This document shows positions 54,102-64,000 of a stretch of DNA of 64,000 nt, in pieces. Source of the stretch: Neoarius graeffei (lineage: Eukaryota > Chordata > Actinopteri > Siluriformes > Ariidae); NCBI RefSeq assembly GCF_027579695.1, contig NC_083590.1, forward strand, positions 13,934,656-13,998,655, written 5' to 3'. Positions within the stretch are counted from its first letter, which is position 1. The number at the start of each line of letters is the position of its first letter. The position numbers were made by a program, and so were the translations under genes. Below the pieces are notes generated by a model. It saw only the letters and a list, made by a program, of their open reading frames with translations, searched no databases and had not been told where the DNA came from.

Positions 54102-54395
54102 TCAACCGGAAACCGGTACTGTGAGGTGGCTGGTGATGAGAGGGTGATTCAGTTTGTAGATCTCTGCTAGATTGGAATTGCTGCCAGGAGCTTTGCCATT
54201 TGCTAGACCCTTGATAGCTTTGAGGACCTCATCTACTGTTGGCAGATTGTCCATTGTGTTATTGATGGGTACTTGTGGCAGCCTTTCAATTGCCTCCTCA
54301 CTGATGTTTGAAGGGCGATTCAGGACATTATTGAAGTGTTTACCCCAGCGTTGAAGGATCTCTTCCTTCTCAGTTATTGTAGAGCTTCCATCCAT
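54102..54395 (-). pseudogene. LINE D linker and start of RT
   Basis: ILQRWGKHFNNVLNRPSNI, PTVDEVLKAIKGLANGKAPG and AEIYKLNHPLITSHLT: the entry into the RT domain, cut by LINE F at 54100. Its continuation is at 47915. Confidence 0.8.
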
Positions 54396-54593
54396 GCCAA
54401 GCAGAGAGGAAGACCCAGAGGAAGATGGACCATAGACAGCTTTCAGAGCACAGTAGAAGCCTTTCCAGTTCTTGTGGTCAGCATATGCTTGGCTCTCATC
54501 TGCCTTTGTACCAAGCCATTTGTCCTGTATTTGGTGGAGTTCAGTCTGAATCTTGGCCTTGATGTTCTTCAGGGCATATGCCTTGGAAGCAGA

Positions 54594-54700
54594 GATTAGA
54601 TTAGATTAGATTAGATTAGATTAGATTAGATTAGATTAGATAGAACTTTATTGATCCCTTTGGGCGGGTTTCCTCAGGGAAATTAAAAAGTTTGGGTCCT
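54594..54700. repeat. (ATTAG)n with LINE-tail-like sequence
   Basis: About nine ATTAG units (54596-54641) followed by aactttattgatccc and ccctcagggaaatt-like sequence, a common 3' end of fish retroelements, inserted into LINE D. Confidence 0.75.
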
Positions 54701-54976
54701 GGAGCACAGCACAATGCAGCTGGTGCTTCATTTCCAGAAGTTCTCGTATTGGAGTGGCACTCTCGTTGAACCAGTCCTGATGTTTGTGAGAGGATATGCT
54801 GAGGACAGAGAGAGCAGTGGTGTAGATTGCATCTCTCAGCTTGGCCCAGTTTTCTTCAATATCTCCATTGGTTAAGGTGCTGTACAGACTCAGAGATGCG
54901 CAAAAGGGTCTGCTTGGTAGAAGGGGCAGAGAGTTTGGCTATGTTGAGGTGCTTTTGGGGCTTTCTTCCCTTGCGG

Positions 54977-55804
54977 TCATCTTGGTGGTTGGAACTTGAT
55001 CTTGAGCTTAGAGACAAGTAAACTGTGGTCCATCCAGCACTCAGCACCACACATCGCTTTGGTTATTCTAACATCCTGCTTGTCCCTCTGACATACTAGC
55101 ATGTAGTCAAGGAGGTGCCAGTGCTTGGAATGAGGGTGCTGCCATGTGGTTCTATTGCATTTCCAGAGACGGAACAGAGAGTTTGTGATCAGCAGCTCAT
55201 GATTGGAGCAGGTTTCTAGAAGCAGGTAGCCATTGCTGTTGCACTTGCCAATACCATGCTTCCCAAGTACGCCATGCCAGGTTTCATGATCATTGCCAAC
55301 ACACGCATTGAAATCACCTAAGATGATGAGCTTGTCTGACTTGGGGACAGCCGAGATGGCAGAGTTCAGCTCCTCATAGAATCTCTTTTTTGCTTTGTCA
55401 GTGTTAGTCATTGTTGGTGCATATACAGTGAGGATTGTGGCACAACACTTGCCGGTTATTGTCAGTCTTAGGGACATCAGTCTATTGCTGATGCTTTTTG
55501 GAGAGAATGGCAGCTTCTTTGCCAAGCCAGTCTGAACAGCAAAGCCAACTCCAGATTCACAGTTTTCTTCCTCACTTTTGCTACGCCAGTAGAACGTATA
55601 CCCAGCACCCATTTCAGTCAGCCATCCTTCTCCAGCAAATCGTGTCTCACTGAGGGCAGCAATCTGGATCTTGTATTTTGAAAGCTCACGAGCCACGAGA
55701 GCAGTTCTCCTCTCTGGTCTAGCAGTTTCGCTATGGTCCAGCAGAGTTCGCACATTCCATGCTCCTAAGATCAGTGGGGTGGTTTTGGCATGAAATTTCC
55801 TCAT
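54977..55804 (-). CDS. LINE D endonuclease, intact domain
   Basis: A 275-residue frame starting MRKFHAKTTPLILGAWNVRT. APE-type blocks: LGAWNVRTLLDH, AALSETRFAGEGWL, TVYAPTMTN, LIILGDFNACVGNDHETWHG and WMDHSLLVSKLKIKF at the end. No stops. It nicks DNA for target-primed reverse transcription. It is related to but clearly different from the LINE A endonuclease. The rest of its element is broken. Confidence 0.85.
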   Translation of the reverse strand: MRKFHAKTTPLILGAWNVRTLLDHSETARPERRTALVARELSKYKIQIAALSETRFAGEGWLTEMGAGYTFYWRSKSEEENCESGVGFAVQTGLAKKLPFSPKSISNRLMSLRLTITGKCCATILTVYAPTMTNTDKAKKRFYEELNSAISAVPKSDKLIILGDFNACVGNDHETWHGVLGKHGIGKCNSNGYLLLETCSNHELLITNSLFRLWKCNRTTWQHPHSKHWHLLDYMLVCQRDKQDVRITKAMCGAECWMDHSLLVSKLKIKFQPPR

Positions 55805-56686
55805 CGTTGTTTACTGCAGAAAGGGGAACTCCTGCCAGCTGTAAGCTGGCCAGGTTGGGGGTGAGGCAGGCAATTTTTAGGACACCTTTTCTAGTCCTTG
55901 CCTCAAGCCATGGAGTTGAGCAGTGCATTCCTAAATAGGGCTGCTCAGTCACCCAGGGGGCTGCTGAGGTCCAGTGTTGCCTCGGTCACTGGACAATGAC
56001 CCTATAGCCTAGGCCGCCTCCGTGCAGGTTTGTGGCTATGGCTACCAGTGCAGTCCAACATCTGCCGCTTTGCCACTCTCCCACTGCCGTAGGACTTGGA
56101 TGTGTGAGGATGAGTTGGTGAGATGAGGTGAAGTGGATGAGTAGGCAGGACTTGCGTCAGGTGTTGGATTAAAGTGAGGATGGGTTGCGCTGCACCAACC
56201 TCACTCTCTCACCCAAGATGCATGATTTTCAGCAGCAAGATGAAGTCAAGATGGCAGAACATGGACTTGGGCGCAGTAGATGGCCTGGAAGCCTTATGTG
56301 CCTCATCCAGCCCTGAGAGCTCCACGATGCTTGCTGGCGCCATCCAAACATACATTGGAAGGGACTTCCTCTGTGTGGTAAGAGTGATACCTTGTGGGCA
56401 TGACCAGACTTTGCATGAATGGGGTAGGCATTCCCCATTGTTTTCTGTTAGGGTTGATTCCCTTAGCTTTGGGCTATCCCTAACCATCCACAAGACAGTG
56501 GAGCTATTTGAGCCACAGCTGGCAGCCTAACAGGTGCTACTACTCCGGGTCAGAGTGGACCTGGGAGTAATGACAATTAAGGGGTGACCCCATGCTCCCC
56601 AAAGCCCCATCCATCCCTGGCAGGAGCCTTGCCATTGGATGCAGTTTAATGTCATACCCAGGACCAAGTTTAACATCATACCCAGG
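55805..56686 (-). other. LINE D 5' region
   Basis: Upstream of the endonuclease; no clear domain in any frame. It reaches the right-hand direct repeat at 56687, so I take it as the element's 5' untranslated part. Confidence 0.5.
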
Positions 56687-56944
56687 TGTGTGATATGACT
56701 GTTTTACACCGTAAACGATCCATGATCTGTTTTCACTGAGGGATCACATGGACTGTGATACTAAATATAGTTTGTCAGTTGTGCTGAAAATGCTTTGACA
56801 TGGCATATTATTTTCTGAACCAGACTTTATTCACTCGTCCAGCTCACGGTCTCCCTGAAAGATACAGGAACAAATCAATAATAACCCAGAGTCAGCAGCT
56901 CCTGTTTCCTCATTTTGTTTGGCATCAGCATGGCAAAGAACACA
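56687..56944. repeat. Long direct repeat, right copy
   Basis: Second copy of 46851-47123; unique sequence follows from 56945. Confidence 0.9.
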
Positions 56945-58189
56945 GAGAATCTGGTGTGTAAAAAAATCCACTTCAGTTAAAGGTTCTGATTGCAAAGTTG
57001 AATTCTGGGTAAAACGTTCTATTTTTATTGCTGTTGGAGTTTCGAGATGTTTGGCTGCTGCGCACACACACACACACCACACACTGTATCCTGTGTGTCA
57101 ACATTCTGCTGAGATAAAAAGCATCCCACATTTTACAATTCTGGAGATCACCAAAGCAAGTGAGCAACAATATCACATGACCACTGTGGGGCATATCTGA
57201 CCTGCTTTTAACCAAAACATGTCAGAATGGGCAAACATGACGGACTCTGCTCTCCCGCTAGTGGAAAAGAAAAGGAAAGCCTACCGAGTGAGTGCAACTG
57301 CAAGATAGAGCAAGGTTAAAGCACATGTCATTTTTCTGGACAGATAACTAAATCATTCTAGCTAGCACTTAGCTATCTTAGTCTAAGAATGCATGGGTTC
57401 AACTCCACGGTAGCGAGTATGGAGTTATACCCCTAATGTTTTGATCTTATAGAGAAAGAAACAAGAATACAAAAGCAGTAACAGAGAAAAGATATATTCA
57501 TCTTTTGTTTTGCAGATCTAGTTCAGTTCAATGCTTTGCTAAGATGCAAACATCCGTGGCCCAAGAAGAGTTAACCATAAAACACACTTCCCGCCCCTAA
57601 ACAGTGAAACCCTCTGGTGTGACTGTGCAGTCAGGCACACAGGGCTCTAGCCACGTCTCCGTGAATGTCAAAGCACAGCAGTTCCTGCTGTCCCTCTGGT
57701 GTTTAATCCGTGCACGCAGCTCGTCCAGTCTGTTGTCCAAAGACTGAACAATAGCGAGCAGGATGCTGGGCAGAGGAAACTTCCTGATTCTCTGTCATGA
57801 GCAGGACAGGACTCCAGCACATTTCCCTCTCTTTCTTTTCCTCTGGCATTGCACGAATAAACAAAAGACCCAGGGATGTGCAGCGTCTGCGATATCAAAA
57901 GTTGGTTTAAAGTCTGAACTGTCTGATGGTCACAACTCCACGAGAATTTATCGGTCACACTGAATGCATGATATCACTGTATGTGCAAAAAGAACCAGTC
58001 ATAAAAAAGTAAATAAACACTAATTTGCTGAGATGTCTTTGAGTTCTCATCGGTGCGGCCATCTTACAGCGCACCCAGAAGTAATTCACGAATGTCAACC
58101 ACAAATTACATACCTGCAACTCAAAACTCTCCGAGGTCAGAGAGGCGGCAAGATGGCGGTTTGAGCAGTCGTGTTTCTAAGGAGCTCAT
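56945..58189. other. No gene recognised
   Basis: Short CA run near 57063-57085. The minus-strand frame 57668-57958 has no domain I know. Sequence near 58040-58190 may be the 5' part of the Tx1-like element that follows. Confidence 0.4.
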
Positions 58190-58600
58190 CAAACTTAGTC
58201 ACAAATTATTTGAAAGATACAGAATGAGATGGTGTCTCCAGATTAAAGGCTTGGGAGAGGAAAAAGGAGGAAAACATCAGGGAGCATGTCATACAAATCC
58301 TGGGTGACGCTGTCCCAGAGTTGAAGCTGAAGATGGAAGAAGCAGTTGACATTGTGCATCGGGTAGGGAAAAAGATGGACAAGAACAGACATGTCATCAT
58401 TCTGTTTGCCGTAAGACGAGTGAAGGAAGAAGCATGGCAGCGGAGAAAGGACTCTCCGTTCTGCAAGGAAAAAGGTATTCGTTTAACTGAAGTGCTTCTA
58501 CGAGAGGATTGGGAAGAAAGGAGACGGCTCTGGCCACAGATTGAGCGAGCGAGGCGGGCCAACAATCAAGCCTACTTTCAGGGTACACACACACACACAC
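58190..58600 (+). pseudogene. Tx1/L1-like LINE, ORF1 C-terminal part
   Basis: Plus strand, two frames: RKKEENIREHVIQILGDA near 58255-58310, then VDIVHRVGKKMDKNRHVIIL, EEAWQRRKDSPFC, LREDWEERRRLWPQIERARR and NNQAYFQG. This is the conserved C-terminal half of L1/Tx1 ORF1 proteins in fish. It ends in (AC)n at 58585-58608, next to the hAT palindrome. Confidence 0.7.
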
Positions 58601-59029
58601 ACACACACCAGGGACGTGCACAGGATTAAAGAGAGGCAGGGGCTCAAAGTCAGAAAAAGGGCAGCAAGTGCATGATTTTTTTCCCCCCGGTTCTTTCCAA
58701 AATATGGAAATGTAGAATTAAAATTAATGTACTAATAGGAAGGTAAGTACTTAGCTATGTGTTCTGTGTTGGTGAAAGTGATATGCAATTGCCATTTCTT
58801 TTGTGTCAGCAAAATTGTCACTCACATTATCATAGGCTTGGAAGACATGCAAAGCAATAAAACACTGGTGCATTATTAGGCTTTTTTATTGTTAAAGATT
58901 TAACATTGAACAGTGAAACCTGAACTTTGAACAAATAAGTAAATAGCCTAATGGACAAAATGATAAAAATCAGTCCTACCTCTCATAAGGTAGAAGCCTA
59001 ACATTCCAGGGGCCTTAAAGCAGTAACCT

Positions 59030-59700
59030 TCAGGGGGCCATGTCCCTGTAGATATTAATGACCTCATTGTGATTTATGGGTGTGTCTTTTTCAATCAAGA
59101 GGAGAAGGAGATCAGAGAGCCTCTCTTCTTTGCATAGGCTTCTGAGTACATTTTTCACAAGCTTTAGCTTGGAGAAAGACCTCTCCACTGTTGCAGTGGA
59201 CACTGGAATCGTGGCATATATTCTCATCATTTCCTCCAGTGCTGGGAAGATGTCATGTCCACTGTTGTCTCTTAGCGTTCTTAAGATCCCCTTCAGTGTG
59301 AGAGTGTCTGGGAAAGAAGCATGGAAAACTCTGAGCTCTGTCTTCAGCTTCTCTTCTTCTCCTCCATAGAATTCACACAATGTGTGAATAGCTTCAGTAG
59401 AGTCAGGACCCATGGCGTCTTTACCTACCCAGGTACTTGCCTTTGTCAAACTGTGGAGTGCACTGAGTACTTTGAAGGACTGTGTCTTCCCATCTCCCTT
59501 AAATCTCCTATGTAGTTCCTGAGAAAGAACATCAAGGAATGGATCGTACATCTTCACCCTGTAGTACTCTTCCACTGATTTGAAAGAGTGGCTCTCTGTG
59601 ACTGCAGTAGAACTGTGTGTATACTTTGCAGGAACCTTTCTCTGCGTTTTCTGTCCTGGGGGGACTGTGGGGGCGCTGCAGGCCTTATATTCACAGAGAA
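59030..59700 (-). CDS. hAT transposase C-terminal half, left arm
   Basis: Open minus-strand frame: SVEEYYRVKMYDPFLDVLSQ, LSALHSLTKASTWVG, IHTLCEFYGGEEEKLKTEL, then the hAT dimerisation block IPVSTATVERSFSKLKLVKN and LSDLLLLLIEKDTP, ending RDMAP. The N-terminal zinc finger and catalytic core are missing; upstream of about 59700 the frame is an (AAT)n artefact. No stops despite being partial. Confidence 0.85.
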
Positions 59701-59719
59701 AGCTGAAATTACTATGTAA

Positions 59720-59741
59720 TAATAATAATAATGTCATGTTG

Positions 59742-59776
<35 letters not shown>

Positions 59777-61302
59777 AGCATGCACAGTAGTAGCAGAGAC
59801 AATAAACTTTAGATCTGTATCTCGGACTTGTAGCCTAAATCAGACCTGTAGTGAGGTAAATATGATCCGCCATGAGCAAGGTGAATTTTATTTTGAAATT
59901 TAATGCAGCATTTTATTTTGTATTTTATACTCGATTTCCTGTACCATGCAAACTTCTCTGTGCTGCTCGATGCGCCATACTCCGACGTCCAGCAAAAATA
60001 GAAACTGACACATAACATTGTTTTTTTCTGAAACATAACGCACATTTGATTTGAGCACGTTGTGGAAGAGGTCGACGACAAAAGTTATGAGAAAAAATGT
60101 ATGTCAAACTTTGACCAGTTGGTGGCGCTAGCGAGTTTGAGGTGGCAACATGAAATTTACTGAGAAGAATCATGAAACTGTCCAGAATCAGTGTGCTAAA
60201 TTTCATAACTTTTTACCATACTGTTCTATAGGCTGCCATAGACATCCTATACGGAAGAAAGATGCTTGAAATAATAATAATAATAATAATAAGAAGAAGA
60301 AGAAACCATAGAAACACTAGAGGTGCCTGCAGCTCCGCTGCTTGGCCCCTAATAAAATATAGCTGCAAGCAGCAATGCGGGGCCAAGCAGCCACATGCTA
60401 AGAGATTGATGTTATGTTGGAGAGATGGTCATAACTTGTGCTGACCTTGAAATTTTTAAATGACCTTCAATGGGGCATCCAACAGTGTGATCAGGCATTG
60501 GAATTTTGTTTCGAACCAAAACACATGAGATATGAGCCAAAACACATTTTTACAAATTATAGCGCCCCCTATTGGTCAATTTGCACCAAATTTGGTGTGG
60601 ACCCTTCTGGAGGGGTGTGGCTTTGTCCTTAAGTTTGGTTGAGATATCTCAAAGGGCTGCCGAGATATGAGCTCACTTCCTGTTTGGCGTCTTCGCCACT
60701 AAATTTGATTGGCTGCTGTGCAATGACAGTTTTATCAATCGCTCCAAGAAATAGACCCTATATGCAACATAGTCTGAAGATGGTCCATGTCCATTTTCAT
60801 GAAAAACGGTCAAAAAATGTAGGAGAAGTAGCATTTTATTCAATTTTAACAAAATCCAAAATGGCGGAAAATCTACCCAGGCGGAAAATGACGTCATAGG
60901 GTGCATTGGAATCGGCTTGGCCCAAGGATTCCAGGGATACCAAGTTTTTGAGAATAGGATGTATGGTTCAAAAGTTATGAGCAAAAATGTATGTCAAACT
61001 TTGACCAGTTGGTGGCGCTAGCGAGTTTGAGGTGGCAAAATGAAATTTACTGAGAAGAATCATGAAACTGTCCAGAATCAGTGTGCTAAATTTCATAACT
61101 TTTTACCGTACGGTTCTATAGGCTGCCATAGACGTCCTATACGGAAGACAGATGCTTGAAATAATAATAATAAGAAGAGGAAGAAGAAACCATAGAAACA
61201 CTAGAGGTGCCTGCAGCTCCGCTGCTTGGCCCCTAATAAGAAACCATAGAAACACTAGAGGTGCCTGCAGCTCCGCTGCTTGGCCCCTAATAATAACATG
61301 AA

Positions 61303-61330
<28 letters not shown>
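59720..61330. repeat. Centre of the hAT palindrome: direct repeats of another family
   Basis: 60079-60354 is repeated at 60969-61238 (caaaagttatgag through ggcccctaataa), and the last 55 bases recur once more at 61239-61293. Between them is tagctgcaagcagcaatgcg, complementary in part to cagctccgctgcttggcccc. (ATT)n runs border the arms. No coding sequence. Confidence 0.7.
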
Positions 61331-61334
<4 letters not shown>

Positions 61335-61349
61335 ATAGTAATTTCAGCT

Positions 61350-62035
61350 TTCTCTGTGAATATAAGGCCTGCAGCGCCCCCACAGTCCCCCCGGGACAGA
61401 AAAGGCAGAGAAAGGTTCTTGCAAAGTATACACACAGTTCTACTGCAGTCACAGAGAGCCACTCTTTCAAATCAGTGGAAGAGTACTACAGGGTGAAGAT
61501 GTATGATCCATTCCTTGATGTTCTTTCTCAGGAACTACATAGGAGATTTAAGGGAGATGGGAAGACACAGTCCTTCAAAGTACTCAGTGCACTCCACAGT
61601 TTGACAAAGGCAAGTAACTGGGTAGGTAAAGACGCCATGGGTCCTGACTCTACTGAAGCTATTCACACACTGTGTGAATTCTATGGAGGAGAAGAAGAGA
61701 AGCTGAAGACAGAGCTCAGAGTTTTCCATGCTTCTTTCCCAGACACACTCACACTGAAGGGGATCTTAAGAACGCTAAGAGACAACAGTGGACATGACAT
61801 CTTCCCAGCACTGGAGGAAATGATGAGAATATATGCCACGATTCCAGTGTCCACTGCAACAGTGGAGAGGTCTTTCTCCAAGCTAAAGCTTGTGAAAAAT
61901 GTACTCAGAAGCCTATGCAAAGAAGAGAGGCTCTCTGATCTCCTTCTCCTCTTGATTGAAAAAGACACACCCATAAATCACAATGAGGTCATTAATATCT
62001 ACAGGGACATGGCCCCCAGAAGGTTACTGCTTTAA
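61350..62035 (+). CDS. hAT transposase C-terminal half, right arm
   Basis: Same protein as the left arm with only a few changes seen by eye (KRQRKVL for KTQRKVP, KASNWVG for KASTWVG). Contains ATVERSFSKLKLVKN and ends RDMAPRRLLL. Open throughout. Confidence 0.85.
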
Positions 62036-62477
62036 GGCCCCTGGAATGTTAGGCTTCTACCTTATGAGAGGTAGGACTGATTATCATTTTGTCCATTAGG
62101 CTATTTACTTATTTGTTCAAAGTTCAGGTTTCACTGTTCAATGTTAAATCTTTAACAATAAAAAAGCCTAATAATGCACCAGTGTTTTATTGCTTTGCAT
62201 GTCTTCCAAGCCTATGATAATGTGAGTGACAATTTTGCTGACACAAAAGAAATGGCAATTGCATATCACTTTCACCAACACAGGACACATAGCTAAGTAC
62301 TTACCTTCCTATTAGTACATTAATTTTAATTCTACATTTCCATATTTTGGAAAGGACCGGGGGGGGAAAAAAATCATGCACTTGCTGCCCTTTTTCTGAC
62401 TTTGAGCCCCTGCCCCTCTATAATCCTGTGCACGTCCCTGCTTTAATGTTTGATATAGTGAAAGACATTAAAGTGCA

Positions 62478-63374
62478 TCTCATCTCATTATCTCTAGCCG
62501 CTTTATCCTGTTCTACAGGGTCGCAGGCAAGTTGGAGCCTATCCCAGCTGACTACGTGCGAAAGGTGGGGTACACCCGGGACAAGTTGCCAGGTCATCAC
62601 AGGGCTGACACATAGGCTACGTTTACATTACGTCGAATCAGCGGATCATCAGATTAACGTTCTTAAAACGATTCGCGTTTACACTAAAACCATTAGCCGT
62701 GCACACAGCAACACCAATACACGGATATGCTCGGCTCTGCAGGCATCCTGCGCTCCAAATCACTCCGCCCTGAACAGCGAGTGCCCTCTGGAGGGTGCGC
62801 ACTCTGGCCCTGCGCAGCTCACACAGCGCGCGAGTGAAGTGCACAAGCCACGATTCGGGACTGAGCCGCTGTGTGTGTGATCCCAGCGCATATCACTTAC
62901 TACTTGCAAGTGGAAGGATGGCAAGCCTAAAGACAATCATAACTACACAATGGGCAGTATTTGCATCAGTATTTGCAGTATTACAAGGCGGAAGTCCGCG
63001 CCGTTTTTCAGCAGTCGCGTCACATGACCAATGCCAGCGAATCAGGAAGGTGGATGTCACAGTGACGTTGTCCAATGAGGACGCCAGCTAGAGCTCAGCA
63101 CAGCGTATTCACGTATCTCAATGTTTACACAGCACCGGACCAGATACAATCTAGATTGAATACGTGGACACTGGCGGATTCCCGTTTCCCGGCTTTTCCA
63201 GGTGGTTTAATGTAAACGGACAGTGCAGCCGCGAAGAAAACGAGACAGATACGGTCTAATGTAAACATAGCCATAGACACAGACAACCATTCACACTCAC
63301 ATTCACACCTACGGTCAATTTAGAGTCACCAGTTAACCTAACCTGCATGTCTTTGGACTGTGGGGGAAACCAGG
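62478..63374 (-). mobile_element. V-SINE, split by a MITE and truncated
   Basis: 62478-62614 and 63273-63374 together match the tail and middle of the V-SINEs at 17128-17866; the tRNA-like head beyond the cccccacagtccaaag block is missing after 63374. Confidence 0.85.
62615..63272. mobile_element. MITE in SINE, 3-bp ATA duplication
   Basis: Ends ggctacgtttacatta and taatgtaaacatagcc, flanked by ata (62612-62614 and 63273-63275). Uninterrupted SINE copies read cacagacac or cacatagacac here, so the insertion is clear. A 3-bp duplication suggests a Harbinger-like origin. Confidence 0.8.
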
Positions 63375-63774
63375 ATTAGTACTCATCATTTTCCAAAAGA
63401 CCAGACAATGAGAGAGAAAAGGGAGCGCTTGGTCTATACAGGCTGTGCATTTAAACCGTGCAATGCTCTCGCAGCCTGCTCGCGCTTCTGCAGATATCAC
63501 GAATCTGGCTCCAGACTCTCTTGGGATTTTTCCAGACGCGTTTTGTTATTTTATTTTTTTCTGCTGTAGACAAATGGCCTTGTGCAAAATTAACCTTCTG
63601 GATGAGTGTGTAAAGGGACATATTCACATAAAAAAAACGAAATTGGTCCAGGATATGCACTTTAAACGGACAATGGAGCTCTATTTAAAGGCTTCTCTTC
63701 AGTTAGTTGTGGAGTGAGCTAATCAGGTGTTAGACTTGAAGGTTGTATACTTATTTTGTTCTGTTCCAGTTGTA
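63375..63774. other. Probable Tx1-like inter-ORF sequence
   Basis: No firm domain; the plus frame 63573-63717 (MALCKINLLDECVKG) ends 58 bases before ORF2. It may be the end of ORF1 or a linker. Confidence 0.35.
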
Positions 63775-64000
63775 ATGGTAAATGTGAAAATTTCGTTTGG
63801 CTCTTTGAATGTAAGGGGCTTAAAGGACAGTATAAAAAGAGGCACTTTTTCTATTTTGCAAAGGGCAAAAATCTCATTGTTTTTGCAAGAGACTCATTCC
63901 TCTGAGATGGATAGGACTTTTTGGACTAATCAATGGGGAGACAAGATGCTATTCAGCCATGGATCTAACCAGTCGGGAGGTGTGGCGATATGCTTCAATA
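63775..64000 (+). CDS. Tx1/L1-like LINE ORF2, endonuclease start (cut by window end)
   Basis: ATG at 63775 opens a frame that stays open to the end of the window (75 codons): MVNVKISFGSLNVRGLKD, FLQETHSSEMDRTFW and NQSGGVAICFN. These are the first blocks (LNVRGL, LQETH, SGGVAI) of an APE endonuclease of the L1/Tx1 type. Same strand as the ORF1 remnant at 58190-58600, so both may belong to one element split by the hAT palindrome and SINE. Confidence 0.8.
   Translation, partial: MVNVKISFGSLNVRGLKDSIKRGTFSILQRAKISLFLQETHSSEMDRTFWTNQWGDKMLFSHGSNQSGGVAICFN

Larger units (their letters stand above)
47124..56686 (-). mobile_element. RTE-like LINE D, missing its 3' end, split by LINE F
   Basis: Right part (54101-56686): 5' region, endonuclease, linker and start of RT. 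Left part (47124-47915): RT core. LINE F (47916-54100) separates them between SHLT and EIWMQGKLP. The coding sequence stops abruptly at 47124 just after the TEVMYQPAPRKP motif, so about 250 C-terminal residues and the 3' region are lacking. It contains a 54594-54700 insert of (ATTAG)n plus a LINE-tail-like sequence. Confidence 0.8.
58609..62440. mobile_element. Palindromic hAT structure (two inverted 3' halves)
   Basis: Left arm 58609 to ~59722 and right arm ~61330 to 62440 are near-identical inverted repeats of about 1.1 kb. Both outer ends are cagggacgtgcacagg, a hAT-type terminus. Each arm codes the C-terminal half of a hAT transposase reading outward. The 1.6-kb centre holds other repeats. 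Flanks (acacacac left, ctttaatg right) do not match, so no target duplication is seen. Confidence 0.85.

Noticed and set aside
57668-57958. 96-codon minus-strand ORF
   Set aside because: No domain recognised; may be transposon-derived but cannot be supported.
59030-59785. Asn-rich N-terminus of the hAT frame (and Leu-rich one at 61280)
   Set aside because: These residues come from the (ATT)n tract at the palindrome's inner edge, not from the transposase.

Overview
This window is vertebrate genomic DNA, almost certainly from a teleost fish. The evidence is a fish-type NOD-like receptor (NLR) gene with a FISNA-NACHT exon and a series of 174-bp leucine-rich-repeat exons, tRNA-derived SINEs of the V-SINE type, L2/CR1-, RTE- and Tx1-like LINEs, and Tc1, hAT, Harbinger-like and Kolobok-like DNA transposons. 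The SINE and LINE tails remind me of catfish (Siluriformes), but I hold that only loosely. No bacterial operons, CRISPR arrays or rRNA genes are present.

Host gene. The only convincing host gene is an NLR receptor on the minus strand. A 44-bp exon (28336-28379), a 1770-bp FISNA-NACHT exon (26331-28100), one 195-bp LRR exon (19684-19878) and four 174-bp LRR exons (19049-19222, 12714-12887, 8472-8645, 1603-1776) all have GT/AG borders and matching phases, so about 2.7 kb of coding sequence stays open. The last exon ends in a good donor, so the gene continues beyond position 1. Its N-terminal exons were duplicated: a second copy of the 28.1-29.5 kb block lies at 40.67-45.3 kb and ends about 43 bp into the NACHT exon.

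Layout. 1-26.3 kb: LRR exons spaced by introns full of insertions, including a TIR element holding an RTE-like LINE, a Harbinger-like MITE, a hAT element, a Tc1 element, a TTAA-flanked Kolobok-like element with a THAP exon and two SINEs, and a nearly intact L2/CR1-like LINE. 26.3-29.5 kb: NACHT and N-terminal exons. 29.6-39.4 kb: a decayed L2/CR1-like LINE interrupted by a Tc1, a Harbinger-like MITE that itself holds a hAT-like MITE, and a 5'-truncated RTE-like LINE with a 62-bp target duplication. 39.4-40.7 kb: a Gypsy-like LTR fragment. 40.7-45.3 kb: the duplicated NLR N-terminal block, broken by a SINE and an RTE LINE that carries a hAT element. 46.85-56.94 kb: an RTE-like LINE lacking its 3' end, bracketed by a ~260-bp direct repeat and split by an L2-type LINE that itself holds two hAT elements, a SINE and a solo LTR. 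58-64 kb: parts of a Tx1/L1-like LINE around a ~1.1-kb near-identical palindrome coding for the C-terminal half of a hAT transposase on both arms, plus a SINE split by a MITE.

The NLR exons would act together as one immune receptor; almost everything else is mobile DNA. The most unusual signals are the hAT palindrome, the duplicated NLR N-terminus, two unrelated transposons using the same paralogous intron site, a solo LTR with tRNA-like Pol III boxes, and the long direct repeats around RTE-like LINEs. All comparisons were made by eye; no database search was possible.
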